From: Trichothermofontia sichuanensis B231
GTDB taxonomy: Bacteria; Cyanobacteriota; Cyanobacteriia; B231
DNA length: 64,000 nt
Reading direction: 5' to 3'
Assembly (NCBI RefSeq): GCF_026240635.1
Contig: NZ_CP110848.1
Span: 2,234,501 to 2,298,500 of the forward strand
Positions 39,330-48,362 of the stretch are shown here, piece after piece. Numbering within the stretch: position 1 is the stretch's first letter; the number at the start of each line of letters is the position of its first letter. The translations under genes were made by a program, and so were the position numbers. The notes beneath the pieces are model-generated. The model saw only the letters and a program-made list of their open reading frames with translations. It searched no databases and was not told the DNA's origin.

Positions 39330-41165
39330 CTATGCTTGATACATCACCACACTGCGGGGGGATAGCGTGACGATCGTGTTTTCCTGAAGGGTAGTGGGTG
39401 CGATCGCGCCGGGACCCGCCCACTGGCTATCTGCCGAGTCGAGGCAACGCTGCCAGATACCCGGTGGCCAGGGAGGGGCAATGGTCAGTGCGACGGCGGC
39501 AAAGTTCATGAGAATCAACACTTCCTGGGTTTCAACCCAGCGATGTAACCAGAGTCCAGGTTGCTCCGGCACAGTTACGACCTGCTGGGAGCGGGTGTCC
39601 AGGGTTGCCAGGGCTGGGAAAGTTCGTCGGTATTGGATGAGTTGTCGATAGAACGATCGCAAGCGACCCTGGTTCCCCTGCGGCGATCGCGCCCAGTCTA
39701 ACTTAGATAGTGCGAAGACCTCTAGCCCCTGGGGATCAGGCACCTCCCCTAGCCAATGAAACGCTTTAAATTCTTCGGCGCGACCGCGACGGACCGCCTC
39801 AATCAAATTTGCGTCTCCATGACTAACAAAATAGAGAAAAGGAGCCGTTTCTCCATACTCCTCACCCATAAATAGCATCGGCACAAAGGGGGATAATAAC
39901 ACGGCCCCCGCCGCCAGCTTCAGTCCCTCAAAGTCTACCAACAGCGACAGGCGTTCACCAGCGAGACGGTTACCAACCTGATCGTGATTTTGGCAACACA
40001 CGACAAACTGTTCTGCCCGACAATCACTGGGAGCATTCCCATGTCGCCGCCGCCGATGGACGGAATATTCCCCGGCATAGACATAACCCCGCCGATAGGC
40101 TTGGGCCAGGTGTTCAATCCCGCCAAAATCAGCATAGTAACCCGATCGCTCTCCCGTCAGCAAGGTATGAAGGGCATGGTGAAAATCATCACACCACTGG
40201 GCATCATGCCCCCACCCACCCAGGGATTTAGGCCGAATGACACGGGCATCGTTCAGATCACTTTCGGCAATTAAATAACGCTGATAGGTAGCATCAGAGA
40301 GAGTAGCGACGCGATCGGCTAACTCCTGTAAAAAGGGCTGGGCACTGAAGTCATAAATAGCATGAACAGCATCCAGACGCAGGGCATCGATATGAAAATC
40401 CTGTAGCCAATACTGGGCATTTCCTAGAAAATATGCTCGGACCTCATCGCTATCGGCATCGTCAAAATTGATCGCACTGCCCCAGGGGGTTTTGTATTTC
40501 TCGGTGAAATAAGGTCCATAGTCCCACAGATAATTTCCCTCCGGTCCCAGGTGGTTATAGACCACATCCAGGATGACGGCGATCCCCGCCTGATGGCAAG
40601 CGTTAACCAGGGTTTTTAGCCCGGTCGGCCCCCCGTAGGAATGCTGCACGGCATAGGGATACACCCCGTCATAGCCCCAATTGCGATCGCCAGGATATTG
40701 GGCTACCGGCATGAGTTCGATCGCGTTAATCCCCAAGTCGAGTAAATCTGGCAGGCGATCAAGAATGGCGGTAAAGGTTCCCTCTGGGGTAAAGGTGCCG
40801 ACATGCAATTCATAAATCACCATCTGGGCTAGAGGAATGCCTCGCCAGTCTGCATCCTGCCACGTGAAGGCATCGGGATCAACGATGCAGGAAGGGCCAT
40901 GCACCCCCTGCGGTTGCCAATGGGAAGCCGGATCAGGGCGCTCAAGATGGTGATCGAGTTGGTAACGGTATAGGGTGCCGGGTTGGGCGCGAGTGGTGAT
41001 CTGCCAGTAACCGCGATCGCCGCGATTTAGGGGGATAAGGCGATCGTGAGACAACGATGACCCATCATTGGCATCGAGCAGATGGACAGCTACCGCTTCG
41101 CGCTGCGGTGCCCATACCGTAAATTGACACTGGCCATTGCCGAGATAATAACTCCCCAATCTCAT
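39330..41165 (-). CDS. treZ: Malto-oligosyltrehalose trehalohydrolase
   Basis: The product releases trehalose from maltooligosyl-trehalose, completing the pathway with TreY. The 611-residue protein has an N-terminal beta-sandwich (FTVWAPQREAVAVHLLD). The GH13 barrel shows ELMPVAQYPGDRNWGYDGV, the catalytic aspartate in DALRLDAVHAIYD and the acid in RYLIAESDLND, then QNHDQVGNR. ATG 41165 begins the conserved domain; the frame is open to 41291. As the first gene of the treZ-treY pair it carries the promoter for trehalose synthesis, usually made under osmotic or drying stress. Confidence 0.97.
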   Translation of the reverse strand: MRLGSYYLGNGQCQFTVWAPQREAVAVHLLDANDGSSLSHDRLIPLNRGDRGYWQITTRAQPGTLYRYQLDHHLERPDPASHWQPQGVHGPSCIVDPDAFTWQDADWRGIPLAQMVIYELHVGTFTPEGTFTAILDRLPDLLDLGINAIELMPVAQYPGDRNWGYDGVYPYAVQHSYGGPTGLKTLVNACHQAGIAVILDVVYNHLGPEGNYLWDYGPYFTEKYKTPWGSAINFDDADSDEVRAYFLGNAQYWLQDFHIDALRLDAVHAIYDFSAQPFLQELADRVATLSDATYQRYLIAESDLNDARVIRPKSLGGWGHDAQWCDDFHHALHTLLTGERSGYYADFGGIEHLAQAYRRGYVYAGEYSVHRRRRHGNAPSDCRAEQFVVCCQNHDQVGNRLAGERLSLLVDFEGLKLAAGAVLLSPFVPMLFMGEEYGETAPFLYFVSHGDANLIEAVRRGRAEEFKAFHWLGEVPDPQGLEVFALSKLDWARSPQGNQGRLRSFYRQLIQYRRTFPALATLDTRSQQVVTVPEQPGLWLHRWVETQEVLILMNFAAVALTIAPPWPPGIWQRCLDSADSQWAGPGAIAPTTLQENTIVTLSPRSVVMYQA

Positions 41166-41376
41166 GAGTTCTGCTGTGATTGACAACAACTCTCCTTGGT
41201 CCGATACCCCACCGCTACAGAAACAAAACAAATATACTATATTCAGAACCAAAGGCACAGCACGTGGGCTAATCCCGTGTGCCATCCCCACAGGCAGTCA
41301 GGGTATTCGGATAGGGCAGCATCGCCTTGACCATAGCAGTTTCTCTGGCAGAATGCCAAATTCCCAGTGCAAATTT

Positions 41377-42300
41377 TTAATCACCGGTCACAAAAACTGT
41401 CATGTACCAACCCTGCCCTTCGTTTTTGAAGAAAGCTCGATAGCCAACTGCAGAAAAGGCGTAGCGACTTGAAACAAATCCCCGTTTTCCACTGGGCATA
41501 ATGATCGGTCGCCAGCCCTCATAGGTTTCCAGTAACTGAAGTTGCCTTTCCGAAAGCTGGTTAAACCCTTGCGGATCGGACTTCACCACTTCATAGGACA
41601 ATGTACCAATCACAACACTATTCGGGTTAGGTGCCATACGAACATTAACTACATCTCCTACGATGAACACATCGATAAAGGGATCATAGGGACTGCTGTC
41701 GATCTGCTGAATTTCAATCGCAGAAGGGCAGGCCCACTCTTGGGGGTTTCCATAAACATCGGTTGGGCTATCCAGCCTGGGACCGCAGGGAGCATTTACA
41801 ACCCGTTCGAGACGTTTCCAAAACAAGCTACTGGGGCTATCAATACCCAAATCATCCAATCTCATGGGAGGACCAAAACTCAAACGGATATTAGGATCAG
41901 CGATTGCCCTTAAGTACTCCGTATGGCGTTCCTTAATTGCTCGTTTAAGGCTTTCTCGAAACTCATAGAAAGAGCTACCAGGACGGGGAATGTCGGCTAG
42001 GCCAAAAGGTCTGCGAGGATAGGGTTTGGTTATAGGAGGCGTAGTCTGGGAGTTGGCAGTCGTAGATTTTTCCCTGGAACCTGTCGTTGCAGATGCTGTC
42101 TTGGAATCTGTTGTTATAGCTGTGATATTTCGAGTAGCAGTTTTGCCAGTTACAGGGGTTATGGTAACGGAATTCATTGTAACTGCGGTAGATAGAGATT
42201 GAGATAGGGGAGTGGTTGCTTGACAGAATATCGAGATCAGTCCGGTACTCGCAAGCGTAGCTAGCCAAAAACAACGACGAAGGTTAGAGTAAAAGCTCAT
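41377..42300 (-). CDS. Exported protein with SH3-like domain
   Basis: This encodes a protein of 307 residues. A hydrophobic leader (FWLATLASTGLISIFCQA) is followed by a long Ser/Thr-rich linker (about 35-95). A conserved region contains RPFGLADIPRPGSSFYEFRE. A bacterial SH3-like fold (about 215-290) shows VGDVVNVRMAPNPNSVVIGTL and GKRGFVSSRYAF. SH3b domains often bind cell-wall or other peptides. The start MSFYSN at 42300 fits the leader better than GTG or other starts upstream. Codon choice is more AT-rich than its neighbours. Role unknown. Confidence 0.7.
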   Translation of the reverse strand: MSFYSNLRRCFWLATLASTGLISIFCQATTPLSQSLSTAVTMNSVTITPVTGKTATRNITAITTDSKTASATTGSREKSTTANSQTTPPITKPYPRRPFGLADIPRPGSSFYEFRESLKRAIKERHTEYLRAIADPNIRLSFGPPMRLDDLGIDSPSSLFWKRLERVVNAPCGPRLDSPTDVYGNPQEWACPSAIEIQQIDSSPYDPFIDVFIVGDVVNVRMAPNPNSVVIGTLSYEVVKSDPQGFNQLSERQLQLLETYEGWRPIIMPSGKRGFVSSRYAFSAVGYRAFFKNEGQGWYMTVFVTGD

Positions 42301-42544
42301 GGTTCCTCTCAAAAAGTCTACAAGATACATACAAATTAGACTGTCATCAATAATTTTTAGGAGTATATTTTCCTCATGAAAATGAACAGTTATACTGAGA
42401 AAAAATACAATGCCCTGAAAATTATCAACGAGTTTAAAGCGATTGACAGTCTTTTCTAAAATAGTGAGGTAAAAACTACTCTAAAGAGATATTTTTCATC
42501 ATCTGTTCATCTCGCTAACTTCAAACACTCTGTAGTAGGAAAAA

Positions 42545-42805
42545 TTAACCAATTGGGGAAATTGATTTGAGGAAGGTCAGCAAAGGTTGTAGAAACTTGT
42601 TCCCTAAAAGCACTGCCAAGATTCCACAGAGCAAAATCAGTCCTGCCATAAGTGCAATATACAAAGGTTGAATTTCCAGAGCTGAGAACGAGAGATAGGT
42701 TAGAGGAATTAGGGTTAGCAATATTCCAGAGGCAATGCCCAGTAAGAATTGTTGAAACAAGTCGGTTAAAGTACGCCGTTTGGCATTATTTTCTTCAGAA
42801 GTCAT
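42545..42805 (-). CDS. Small membrane protein with two hydrophobic segments
   Basis: The product has 86 residues with segments FLLGIASGILLTLIPLTYLS and YIALMAGLILLCGILAVLLG separated by a short turn. The N-terminus is charged (MTSEENNAKRRT). I chose ATG 42805; the frame is open to 42844, which would overlap the hydrolase gene. It follows the RTX-hydrolase gene by 19 bp on the same strand and is probably in the same transcript. No family recognised. Confidence 0.6.
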   Translation of the reverse strand: MTSEENNAKRRTLTDLFQQFLLGIASGILLTLIPLTYLSFSALEIQPLYIALMAGLILLCGILAVLLGNKFLQPLLTFLKSISPIG

Positions 42806-42825
42806 AGAGATATAAGTGATATTTC

Positions 42826-44610
42826 CTAGGGCGCGGCTACACAACGAATTGCTTTAAATGCTTCTGTATAGAGGATTTCATTATTCGCCTGATCGGTGCG
42901 ATCAAAGCCATTTTTGAGCGCGGTAACAATCGTACCGTCATTTAAGTAGAAAATTTGAGAATTAGATAGTAGACCACCATTGTGTCCAACAATTGTACCA
43001 ACTCCGGTCTGAGTATATGTGAAGATGCCCAGACCGTAGCGCAGCTCTTGATTAGGGATGCCGTCTTCTCGCATCTGCTGAAACAGGGCAGGTGGCAGTA
43101 ACTCACCTTCTTTTAAGGCTTGCATAAAGCGAGACATATCTGCTGTAGTTGAAACAATGCCTGATGCACCTGCCCCAAGCAGCGTAGGATTTACCTGCGT
43201 GTCTAACTCGATAGGAGTTCCTTCCAAACTAATGTAATTTGGTGCGTAGCCACCCGTTACGTTTTCCTGCGGTGCGTAGAAGGTATTCTGCATACCTAGC
43301 GGTTGTAGAATGCGCTGACGGATTTGTTGAGCAAGTGAGTTTCCAGTTGCCTTTTCAATAATGAGTCCTAGTAACACATAATTAGTATTGCTATAAGCAT
43401 ATTGACCAGGAGTCTCATCAGAATTTTTGCCATAAGCGTAGGTTAAAACCTGCTCAGCCGTCCAGCGTTTTGTTTGCAATTCGGGATCGACAAAGACGGC
43501 AGAGACAAAGGCATCTAAATAGTCAACAATACCACTTGTGTGGTTGAGCAGTTGGCGAATGGTGGCCCGATTGCCGTTGTCAAGTCGTTGAGCCACATTG
43601 GGCAGCCACTTACTCAAGGAGTCGTCCAGGCTGAGTTTGCCTTCTTGCACTAGCTGTAGCACCGTCACCGCTACAAACGGCTTAGTGGCACTGGCGATTT
43701 CGAGGCGATCGTCTGGACGCATCTGTTGCCCGGTTTCTGCGTCTGAAAACCCACTTGCCCCATGCCAAAAGGAGCCGTCGGGTGTAACAACCGAGAGAGT
43801 CGATCCCTTAAACAGTGGATTTTGCTGTACTTGATTCAGGATTGTTTGTAGATCGCTGACCAGTGACGCTGCCCCAAAGTCTAGTTGATCTGCTGTAACT
43901 TGTGCAGCGGTGATGCCCAGCAGTTGCACAAGTTCCCGTCCGGCATAGGATAACACAACGCCTGCTGGGGTGTTTCGTAGAGTTAGCTGGTCAAACGTAG
44001 CACCCAATTCTAGAAATCGCAGGCGATCGCGTCCAATTTCAAAATCAGTCACTTGAGTTACGCCCAATCTGCCGTTGCCAATCCAGAACTGATCCGCGCC
44101 CAATCCTCCGGTTAAGTGATCTCCCCCATCTCGGTCGATTAAGCGATCGTTGCCCTTGCCACCATTGAGTTGGTCACGCCCACTACCCCCATCCAGGTGA
44201 TCTTGCCCACTTCGGCCCCAAAGCTTGTCTGTTCCGGCTTGTCCGTTCAAACTGTCGTCCCCAGCACCGCCCACCAAACGATCGTTGCCAGTGCCACCAA
44301 TTAGCTGATCGTTGCCATTATTTCCGCATAGCATGTCATCCCCCTGCGCTCCGTAGAAGTAGTCATTACCGCCACCACCACTATATACATCCGGCTGAGG
44401 CGTACCCCAAAACGTTAGATCTCTCCATAATGTTGGATTGCTTGTAGAACAATCAGATAGCGGAGCCATCGAAGTTAGTTGATCGACAGAACCCCATGAG
44501 CCAGGCGACGCTAATGATAGCAAAGAATTTGACTCAAGCTCCAATGAAAAATAAGGTACATCAGTAGATAAGAAGTCATAATTTTGCGGTACAAAGTCAG
44601 TTGTCAGCAT
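42826..44610 (-). CDS. Serine hydrolase (beta-lactamase fold) with N-terminal RTX calcium-binding repeats
   Basis: The 594-residue protein has eleven RTX nonapeptides (about 78-176, for example GGTGNDRLV and GGAGDDSLN), which bind calcium outside the cell. A serine-hydrolase domain of the class C beta-lactamase/DD-peptidase type (about 255-590) follows. Its SxxK motif is S307-A-T-K310 and its YxN motif Y406-S-N408; HNGG near 545 takes the place of the third motif. There is no Sec signal peptide, so type I secretion is plausible, although RTX repeats usually sit near the C-terminus. The substrate (peptidoglycan peptide, ester or lactam) is unknown. A small membrane-protein gene follows 19 bp downstream. 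Confidence 0.9.
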   Translation of the reverse strand: MLTTDFVPQNYDFLSTDVPYFSLELESNSLLSLASPGSWGSVDQLTSMAPLSDCSTSNPTLWRDLTFWGTPQPDVYSGGGGNDYFYGAQGDDMLCGNNGNDQLIGGTGNDRLVGGAGDDSLNGQAGTDKLWGRSGQDHLDGGSGRDQLNGGKGNDRLIDRDGGDHLTGGLGADQFWIGNGRLGVTQVTDFEIGRDRLRFLELGATFDQLTLRNTPAGVVLSYAGRELVQLLGITAAQVTADQLDFGAASLVSDLQTILNQVQQNPLFKGSTLSVVTPDGSFWHGASGFSDAETGQQMRPDDRLEIASATKPFVAVTVLQLVQEGKLSLDDSLSKWLPNVAQRLDNGNRATIRQLLNHTSGIVDYLDAFVSAVFVDPELQTKRWTAEQVLTYAYGKNSDETPGQYAYSNTNYVLLGLIIEKATGNSLAQQIRQRILQPLGMQNTFYAPQENVTGGYAPNYISLEGTPIELDTQVNPTLLGAGASGIVSTTADMSRFMQALKEGELLPPALFQQMREDGIPNQELRYGLGIFTYTQTGVGTIVGHNGGLLSNSQIFYLNDGTIVTALKNGFDRTDQANNEILYTEAFKAIRCVAAP

Positions 44611-44826
44611 AACGATAAATAAATTGATTCACAAGCACTGCTCAACTTTAGAGGATATGCAGCTAGGGCAGAATCACCTGATAAGGCTGTCCGCTTAGAG
44701 GGTATTACAACTGCCCGATCGGACAATTGCTCAAACGACAAACGTATGCTCAAATCGCAACAGAGGGAAATGCAGTTTTTAGCAATCACCCATTAGATCT
44801 GGTGCAATGATTAGGAAATATTGGAT

Positions 44827-46200
44827 ATGCAATCGCTTACAGCAACGGTGTGGCAGTGGTTCAACCAGCAGACTCAACGCTGGCAAGCACGCCCATCCTC
44901 AGACTATCGCCGCTACCGTCAGCAGTTCTTGCGCGATCGCGTTCGACTGTTGGGGCTGGTGATGCTGGGGTGTGGGCTGCTCATCGCCCTGCATCACTAC
45001 GTCCTTGGCTTTATCGACCCAACCCAGTTTGATGCAGAAATGTCGCAAGCATCGGGCGATGCTACTTTGGGAAGTCGATTGAGGGCGGCAACAGTTCCAA
45101 CCTTGTTGCTGGCAGTTGGGGTACCTGCGATCAGCTTGGGGGTGTTGCAAACACGATGGGGATATCGTCATCCTGCGCTAATTTTTCTGGGGATTTCCTT
45201 TTCGATCACGCTGCCAACCCAGATCATTGGGACACTCTATGGTCTTGCCATTGTCCCGGAATGGACATGGATCTTTTTAGGACAGGCAGTACTGGTGCCA
45301 ACCCACTGGCGACTGCACGTTCTATCACAATGTGTACCAATTGCCTATTACTTAATAGGGTTTCCGATGGCAGGACTGACGCAGTTTTCAGGTGAGTCAA
45401 TTTATGACATCACAAACTTAACCCAGTTAACAATCGTCTGTTTAATTTGCGATGTTGGGTTATTTACCTACGAGCAGATGCAAAAGCGAGAGCAAGAGTC
45501 GCATAAGCAGCTAGAAGTGTTGCTGCACTCGGTCTCCCACGATCTACAAACTCCACTGTTGGGCACCTCTCTCTGGCTTAAAAGTATTTTGGATAACTCA
45601 GAGGATTCCAACAACCCAGTATCAATTCCGCGCAATGTTCTCGAACGGTTGCAGGAAAGCAACGATCGTCAGCTTACCCTGATTCGTTCGCTATTAGAGG
45701 CTTACCAGACAGAGCAACAAGCACAGCAGCTAAACTGCCAACCACTTCAAATGAGTACTTTGATCAGGGAGGTTTTGACGGACTTACAACCGTTGCTGAA
45801 CGATCGTCAGGTAAACGTTCATCAGCCTACTTGGGATAAAGTCCCAACCGTTTATGCCGACGCAATGCAGCTTTGGCGAGTTTTCTGTAATCTGATCACC
45901 AATGCTTTAAAGCACAACCCACCTAAAATTGACATTACTCTCACCGCCGAAACGATTAAGCTGCATCACCGATCTTACCTCCGCTGCACAGTGCAAGACA
46001 CGGGAACAGGGATTGAGCCAAACCTGAGCCGACGACTATTTCAACGCTATGTGCGAGGTGATCGCGCCCACTATCAACCAGGGCTGGGGCTGGGCTTATA
46101 CGTTTGCCGTCGCATTATTCAGGCTCATGGCGGCCAAATTGGTGTGATCAGCACAGTGGGTCAGGGAACAACTTTTTGGTTTACGTTGCCTCTACAGTAA
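44827..46200 (+). CDS. Membrane sensor histidine kinase
   Basis: The 457-residue protein has an N-terminal membrane part with five or six hydrophobic segments (about 35-210), a short coiled coil, and a HisKA domain with LLHSVSHDLQTPLLG, whose histidine is the phosphorylation site. The ATPase domain follows, with N-box NLITNALKHNPP, G1 DTGTGIEPN and G2 GLGLGLYVCRRIIQAHGG. ATG 44827 is the start; a TTG two codons earlier is possible. Its last 9 bp overlap the end of a convergently transcribed response regulator, the likely but unproven partner. The sensed signal is unknown. Confidence 0.93.
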   Translation: MQSLTATVWQWFNQQTQRWQARPSSDYRRYRQQFLRDRVRLLGLVMLGCGLLIALHHYVLGFIDPTQFDAEMSQASGDATLGSRLRAATVPTLLLAVGVPAISLGVLQTRWGYRHPALIFLGISFSITLPTQIIGTLYGLAIVPEWTWIFLGQAVLVPTHWRLHVLSQCVPIAYYLIGFPMAGLTQFSGESIYDITNLTQLTIVCLICDVGLFTYEQMQKREQESHKQLEVLLHSVSHDLQTPLLGTSLWLKSILDNSEDSNNPVSIPRNVLERLQESNDRQLTLIRSLLEAYQTEQQAQQLNCQPLQMSTLIREVLTDLQPLLNDRQVNVHQPTWDKVPTVYADAMQLWRVFCNLITNALKHNPPKIDITLTAETIKLHHRSYLRCTVQDTGTGIEPNLSRRLFQRYVRGDRAHYQPGLGLGLYVCRRIIQAHGGQIGVISTVGQGTTFWFTLPLQ

Positions 46201-46830
46201 CCCTGCTCGCAAGGCCGCTACCGCAACACCAACCCGATCGTCTACCGCTAGCTTATTCATAATACTGCGAATATGTGCCTTCACTGTACTTGCACTGATA
46301 TAAAGTATTTGAGCAATTTCTGGATTGCTATAGCCCTCTACTAAAAGCTGCAACACTTCAAATTCTCTGGCAGATAAGGTCGCAGAAGGTTGAGATGAGA
46401 CAGGAGACTTCAGATTTTTGACAACGCAATGCGCAATCTGTGGGTCAAGATAAATACCCCCATCCTGAATACAGGAAATTGCCATTAGTAGTTTGTCTAA
46501 GCTAGTTCCCTTAATACAATAGGCATCTGCACCACTAGATAAAGCAGCGATCGTTTCCTGTTCGGTTTTATGGGAGGTGAAAATCATAATGCGAAGGCCA
46601 GGTTTCTTCGCTTTTATTTGTTGAGTTGCAGCGATGCCATCCAGGTGAGGTAAGCCAATATCCATTAACACAACATCAGGCTGGAATTGCAACGCTAAAG
46701 CAACGGCTGTTTCTCCATCGAAACACTGATCTACAATCTGAATCTGAGGGTGCTTTGCAAAGGCATACTCCAGCCCTAAGCGCATAACAGGGTCATCTTC
46801 AACGATTAGTATTTTAATCAATTGTCTCAT
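46192..46830 (-). CDS. NarL/FixJ-family response regulator
   Basis: The 212-residue protein has a receiver domain with acidic pocket ILIVEDDP, phosphoacceptor aspartate in VVLMDIGLPHLDG, a conserved T/S in IMIFTSHK and the lysine in YCIKGTSLD. A LuxR-type helix-turn-helix follows (about 145-212) with LSAREFEVLQLLVEGYSNPE and STVKAHIRSIMNKL. It is expected to bind DNA as a phosphorylated dimer. ATG 46830 is the start. It is encoded tail to tail with the histidine kinase, overlapping by 9 bp. Partnership is inferred from position only. Confidence 0.94.
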   Translation of the reverse strand: MRQLIKILIVEDDPVMRLGLEYAFAKHPQIQIVDQCFDGETAVALALQFQPDVVLMDIGLPHLDGIAATQQIKAKKPGLRIMIFTSHKTEQETIAALSSGADAYCIKGTSLDKLLMAISCIQDGGIYLDPQIAHCVVKNLKSPVSSQPSATLSAREFEVLQLLVEGYSNPEIAQILYISASTVKAHIRSIMNKLAVDDRVGVAVAALRAGLL

Positions 46831-46863
46831 CAAGATTAGGATACAGAAACGATTAAATCCAGA

Positions 46864-47943
46864 TCACTCAATAATTTGGGCGAGTGCGGCTTTTAGCACC
46901 TCACTTCCGGCTCCCGGTAGGTGGGAATGTTCTGTCAGATAGCGCTTCCAGGCACGGCTACCCGGTTGTCCGGCGAACAGTTGTAGGAGATGCCGCGTAA
47001 TGCTGCTCAGCTTTAAACCGTTCGCAACCCAGATATCCGTATAGGGTAGCATCGCCTTGACAATTGCCTCTCGGCTGGGCGGAACGGCGGTGGCATCTCC
47101 AAATAGCTCACGATCGGCGATCGCAAATTGGTAGGGGTGATCGTAGGCAGCACGACCGATCATAACCGCATCGACGATCTGCAGGTGGTGTTGGGCCTGG
47201 GTTAGGGTGGTGATCCCGCCATTGATTTCAATCAACAGGTGGGGAAAGGCTTGTTTGAGTCGGTAAACCTCGTCATACCGCAGGGGGGGCACCTCACGAT
47301 TCTCTTTGGGGCTGAGGCCCTGCAACCAGGCTTTGCGGGCGTGGATGGTAAACCGCTGACAACCGGCAGCGGCTACCGTGGTCACAAATTGCACGAGGTC
47401 CTCATAGCGATCGCGATCGTCCACCCCAAGACGATGTTTAACCGTCACCGGGAGCGACGTGGCTGCCCGCATGGCTGCTACACACTCGGCCACCCGTTCC
47501 GGCTGGAGCATCAGACAGGCCCCAAAATGCCCTGACTGCACCCGACTGCTAGGACACCCCACATTTAAATTGATTTCATCGTAGCCAAAGTCTTCGGCAA
47601 TGCGAGCACAAGCGGCAAGGTCTTGGGGCCGATCGCCCCCAACCTGTAGAACCAGGGGTTTTTCCTCAGGACTCAAGCCTAATAGATGATCACGATCGCC
47701 GTGCAAAATGGCCTGACTGGTTACCATTTCGGTATACAACAGCGTGCGGCGGGTGATTTGGCGCATGAAGTAACGAAAATGGCGATCGGTACGCTCCATC
47801 ATGGGCGCAATACTTAAGGGAATAGCCAAGGAAGGATGCTTCTGACCAGGAGAATCTGTGGGGGCGACCTCATCGCGCCAGTGGGATTCCCCTCTGGTGA
47901 TGACGGGGCTTGCAGCGGGCTGTACCGAGAGATGATTAAACAC
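46864..47943 (-). CDS. dusA: tRNA-dihydrouridine(20/20a) synthase DusA
   Basis: The product reduces uridine to dihydrouridine in the D-loop of tRNA using FMN and NADPH. The family start IPLSIAPMMERTDRHFRYFM is seen near residue 40. The catalytic cysteine lies in QSGHFGACLM, after NLNVGCPS. FMN contacts include FTIHARKAWLQGLSPKENRE and EINGGITT. The frame is open to 48120, but GTG 47943 has AGAAGG 6 bp upstream and gives about 359 residues, close to the family norm. The MITE-like element at 48215-48321 lies upstream. Confidence 0.93.
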   Translation of the reverse strand: MFNHLSVQPAASPVITRGESHWRDEVAPTDSPGQKHPSLAIPLSIAPMMERTDRHFRYFMRQITRRTLLYTEMVTSQAILHGDRDHLLGLSPEEKPLVLQVGGDRPQDLAACARIAEDFGYDEINLNVGCPSSRVQSGHFGACLMLQPERVAECVAAMRAATSLPVTVKHRLGVDDRDRYEDLVQFVTTVAAAGCQRFTIHARKAWLQGLSPKENREVPPLRYDEVYRLKQAFPHLLIEINGGITTLTQAQHHLQIVDAVMIGRAAYDHPYQFAIADRELFGDATAVPPSREAIVKAMLPYTDIWVANGLKLSSITRHLLQLFAGQPGSRAWKRYLTEHSHLPGAGSEVLKAALAQIIE

Positions 47944-48214
47944 GGCTACCTTCTTAGCGGGTAACCTGACCCTTCGTGGTGAGGTTGGGTGATTATCGGT
48001 GATTAGCTGACGCTCACCGTTGGGGCAAGGGATGGGCTGTTCTCCAGTCAATGCTCCTATTCTACCGGCCCTCCTACGTGTAGGGTGGGAGCACGACGCA
48101 CTCCCACCGTCAAGCACCATTCTACCTTGCTCAAATCTACCTTGCTCAAAGTTGAGAGTCTCTGTGCTTTGGCCAGAGGATGAACAAGTCGCTTGCGGAA
48201 TCTTACCGCTGCTA

Positions 48215-48321
48215 TATAGTTATTTATTTCAGATTAGAAAGAGATGCCTAAGCCCCTCTCCCAGAGCGGGAGAGGGGTTAGGGGTGAGGGCGCTGTTTCA
48301 GCCTAAATGGCAATGACTATA
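48215..48321. repeat. MITE-like repeat, family A copy 2 (subtype I)
   Basis: The 107-bp element is inverted relative to copies 3 and 5. Its right end is the complement of TATAGTCATTGCCATTTAGG. Its left end, TATAGTTATTTATTTCAGAT, is shared with copy 3. The core hairpin is CCCTCTCCC/GGGAGAGGG around AGAGC. It lies between phoX and dusA, both on the minus strand. Confidence 0.7.
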
Positions 48322-48362
48322 TTACCCTCTCAGCACGCCAACCTAATTTTTTCGTCCCGACT

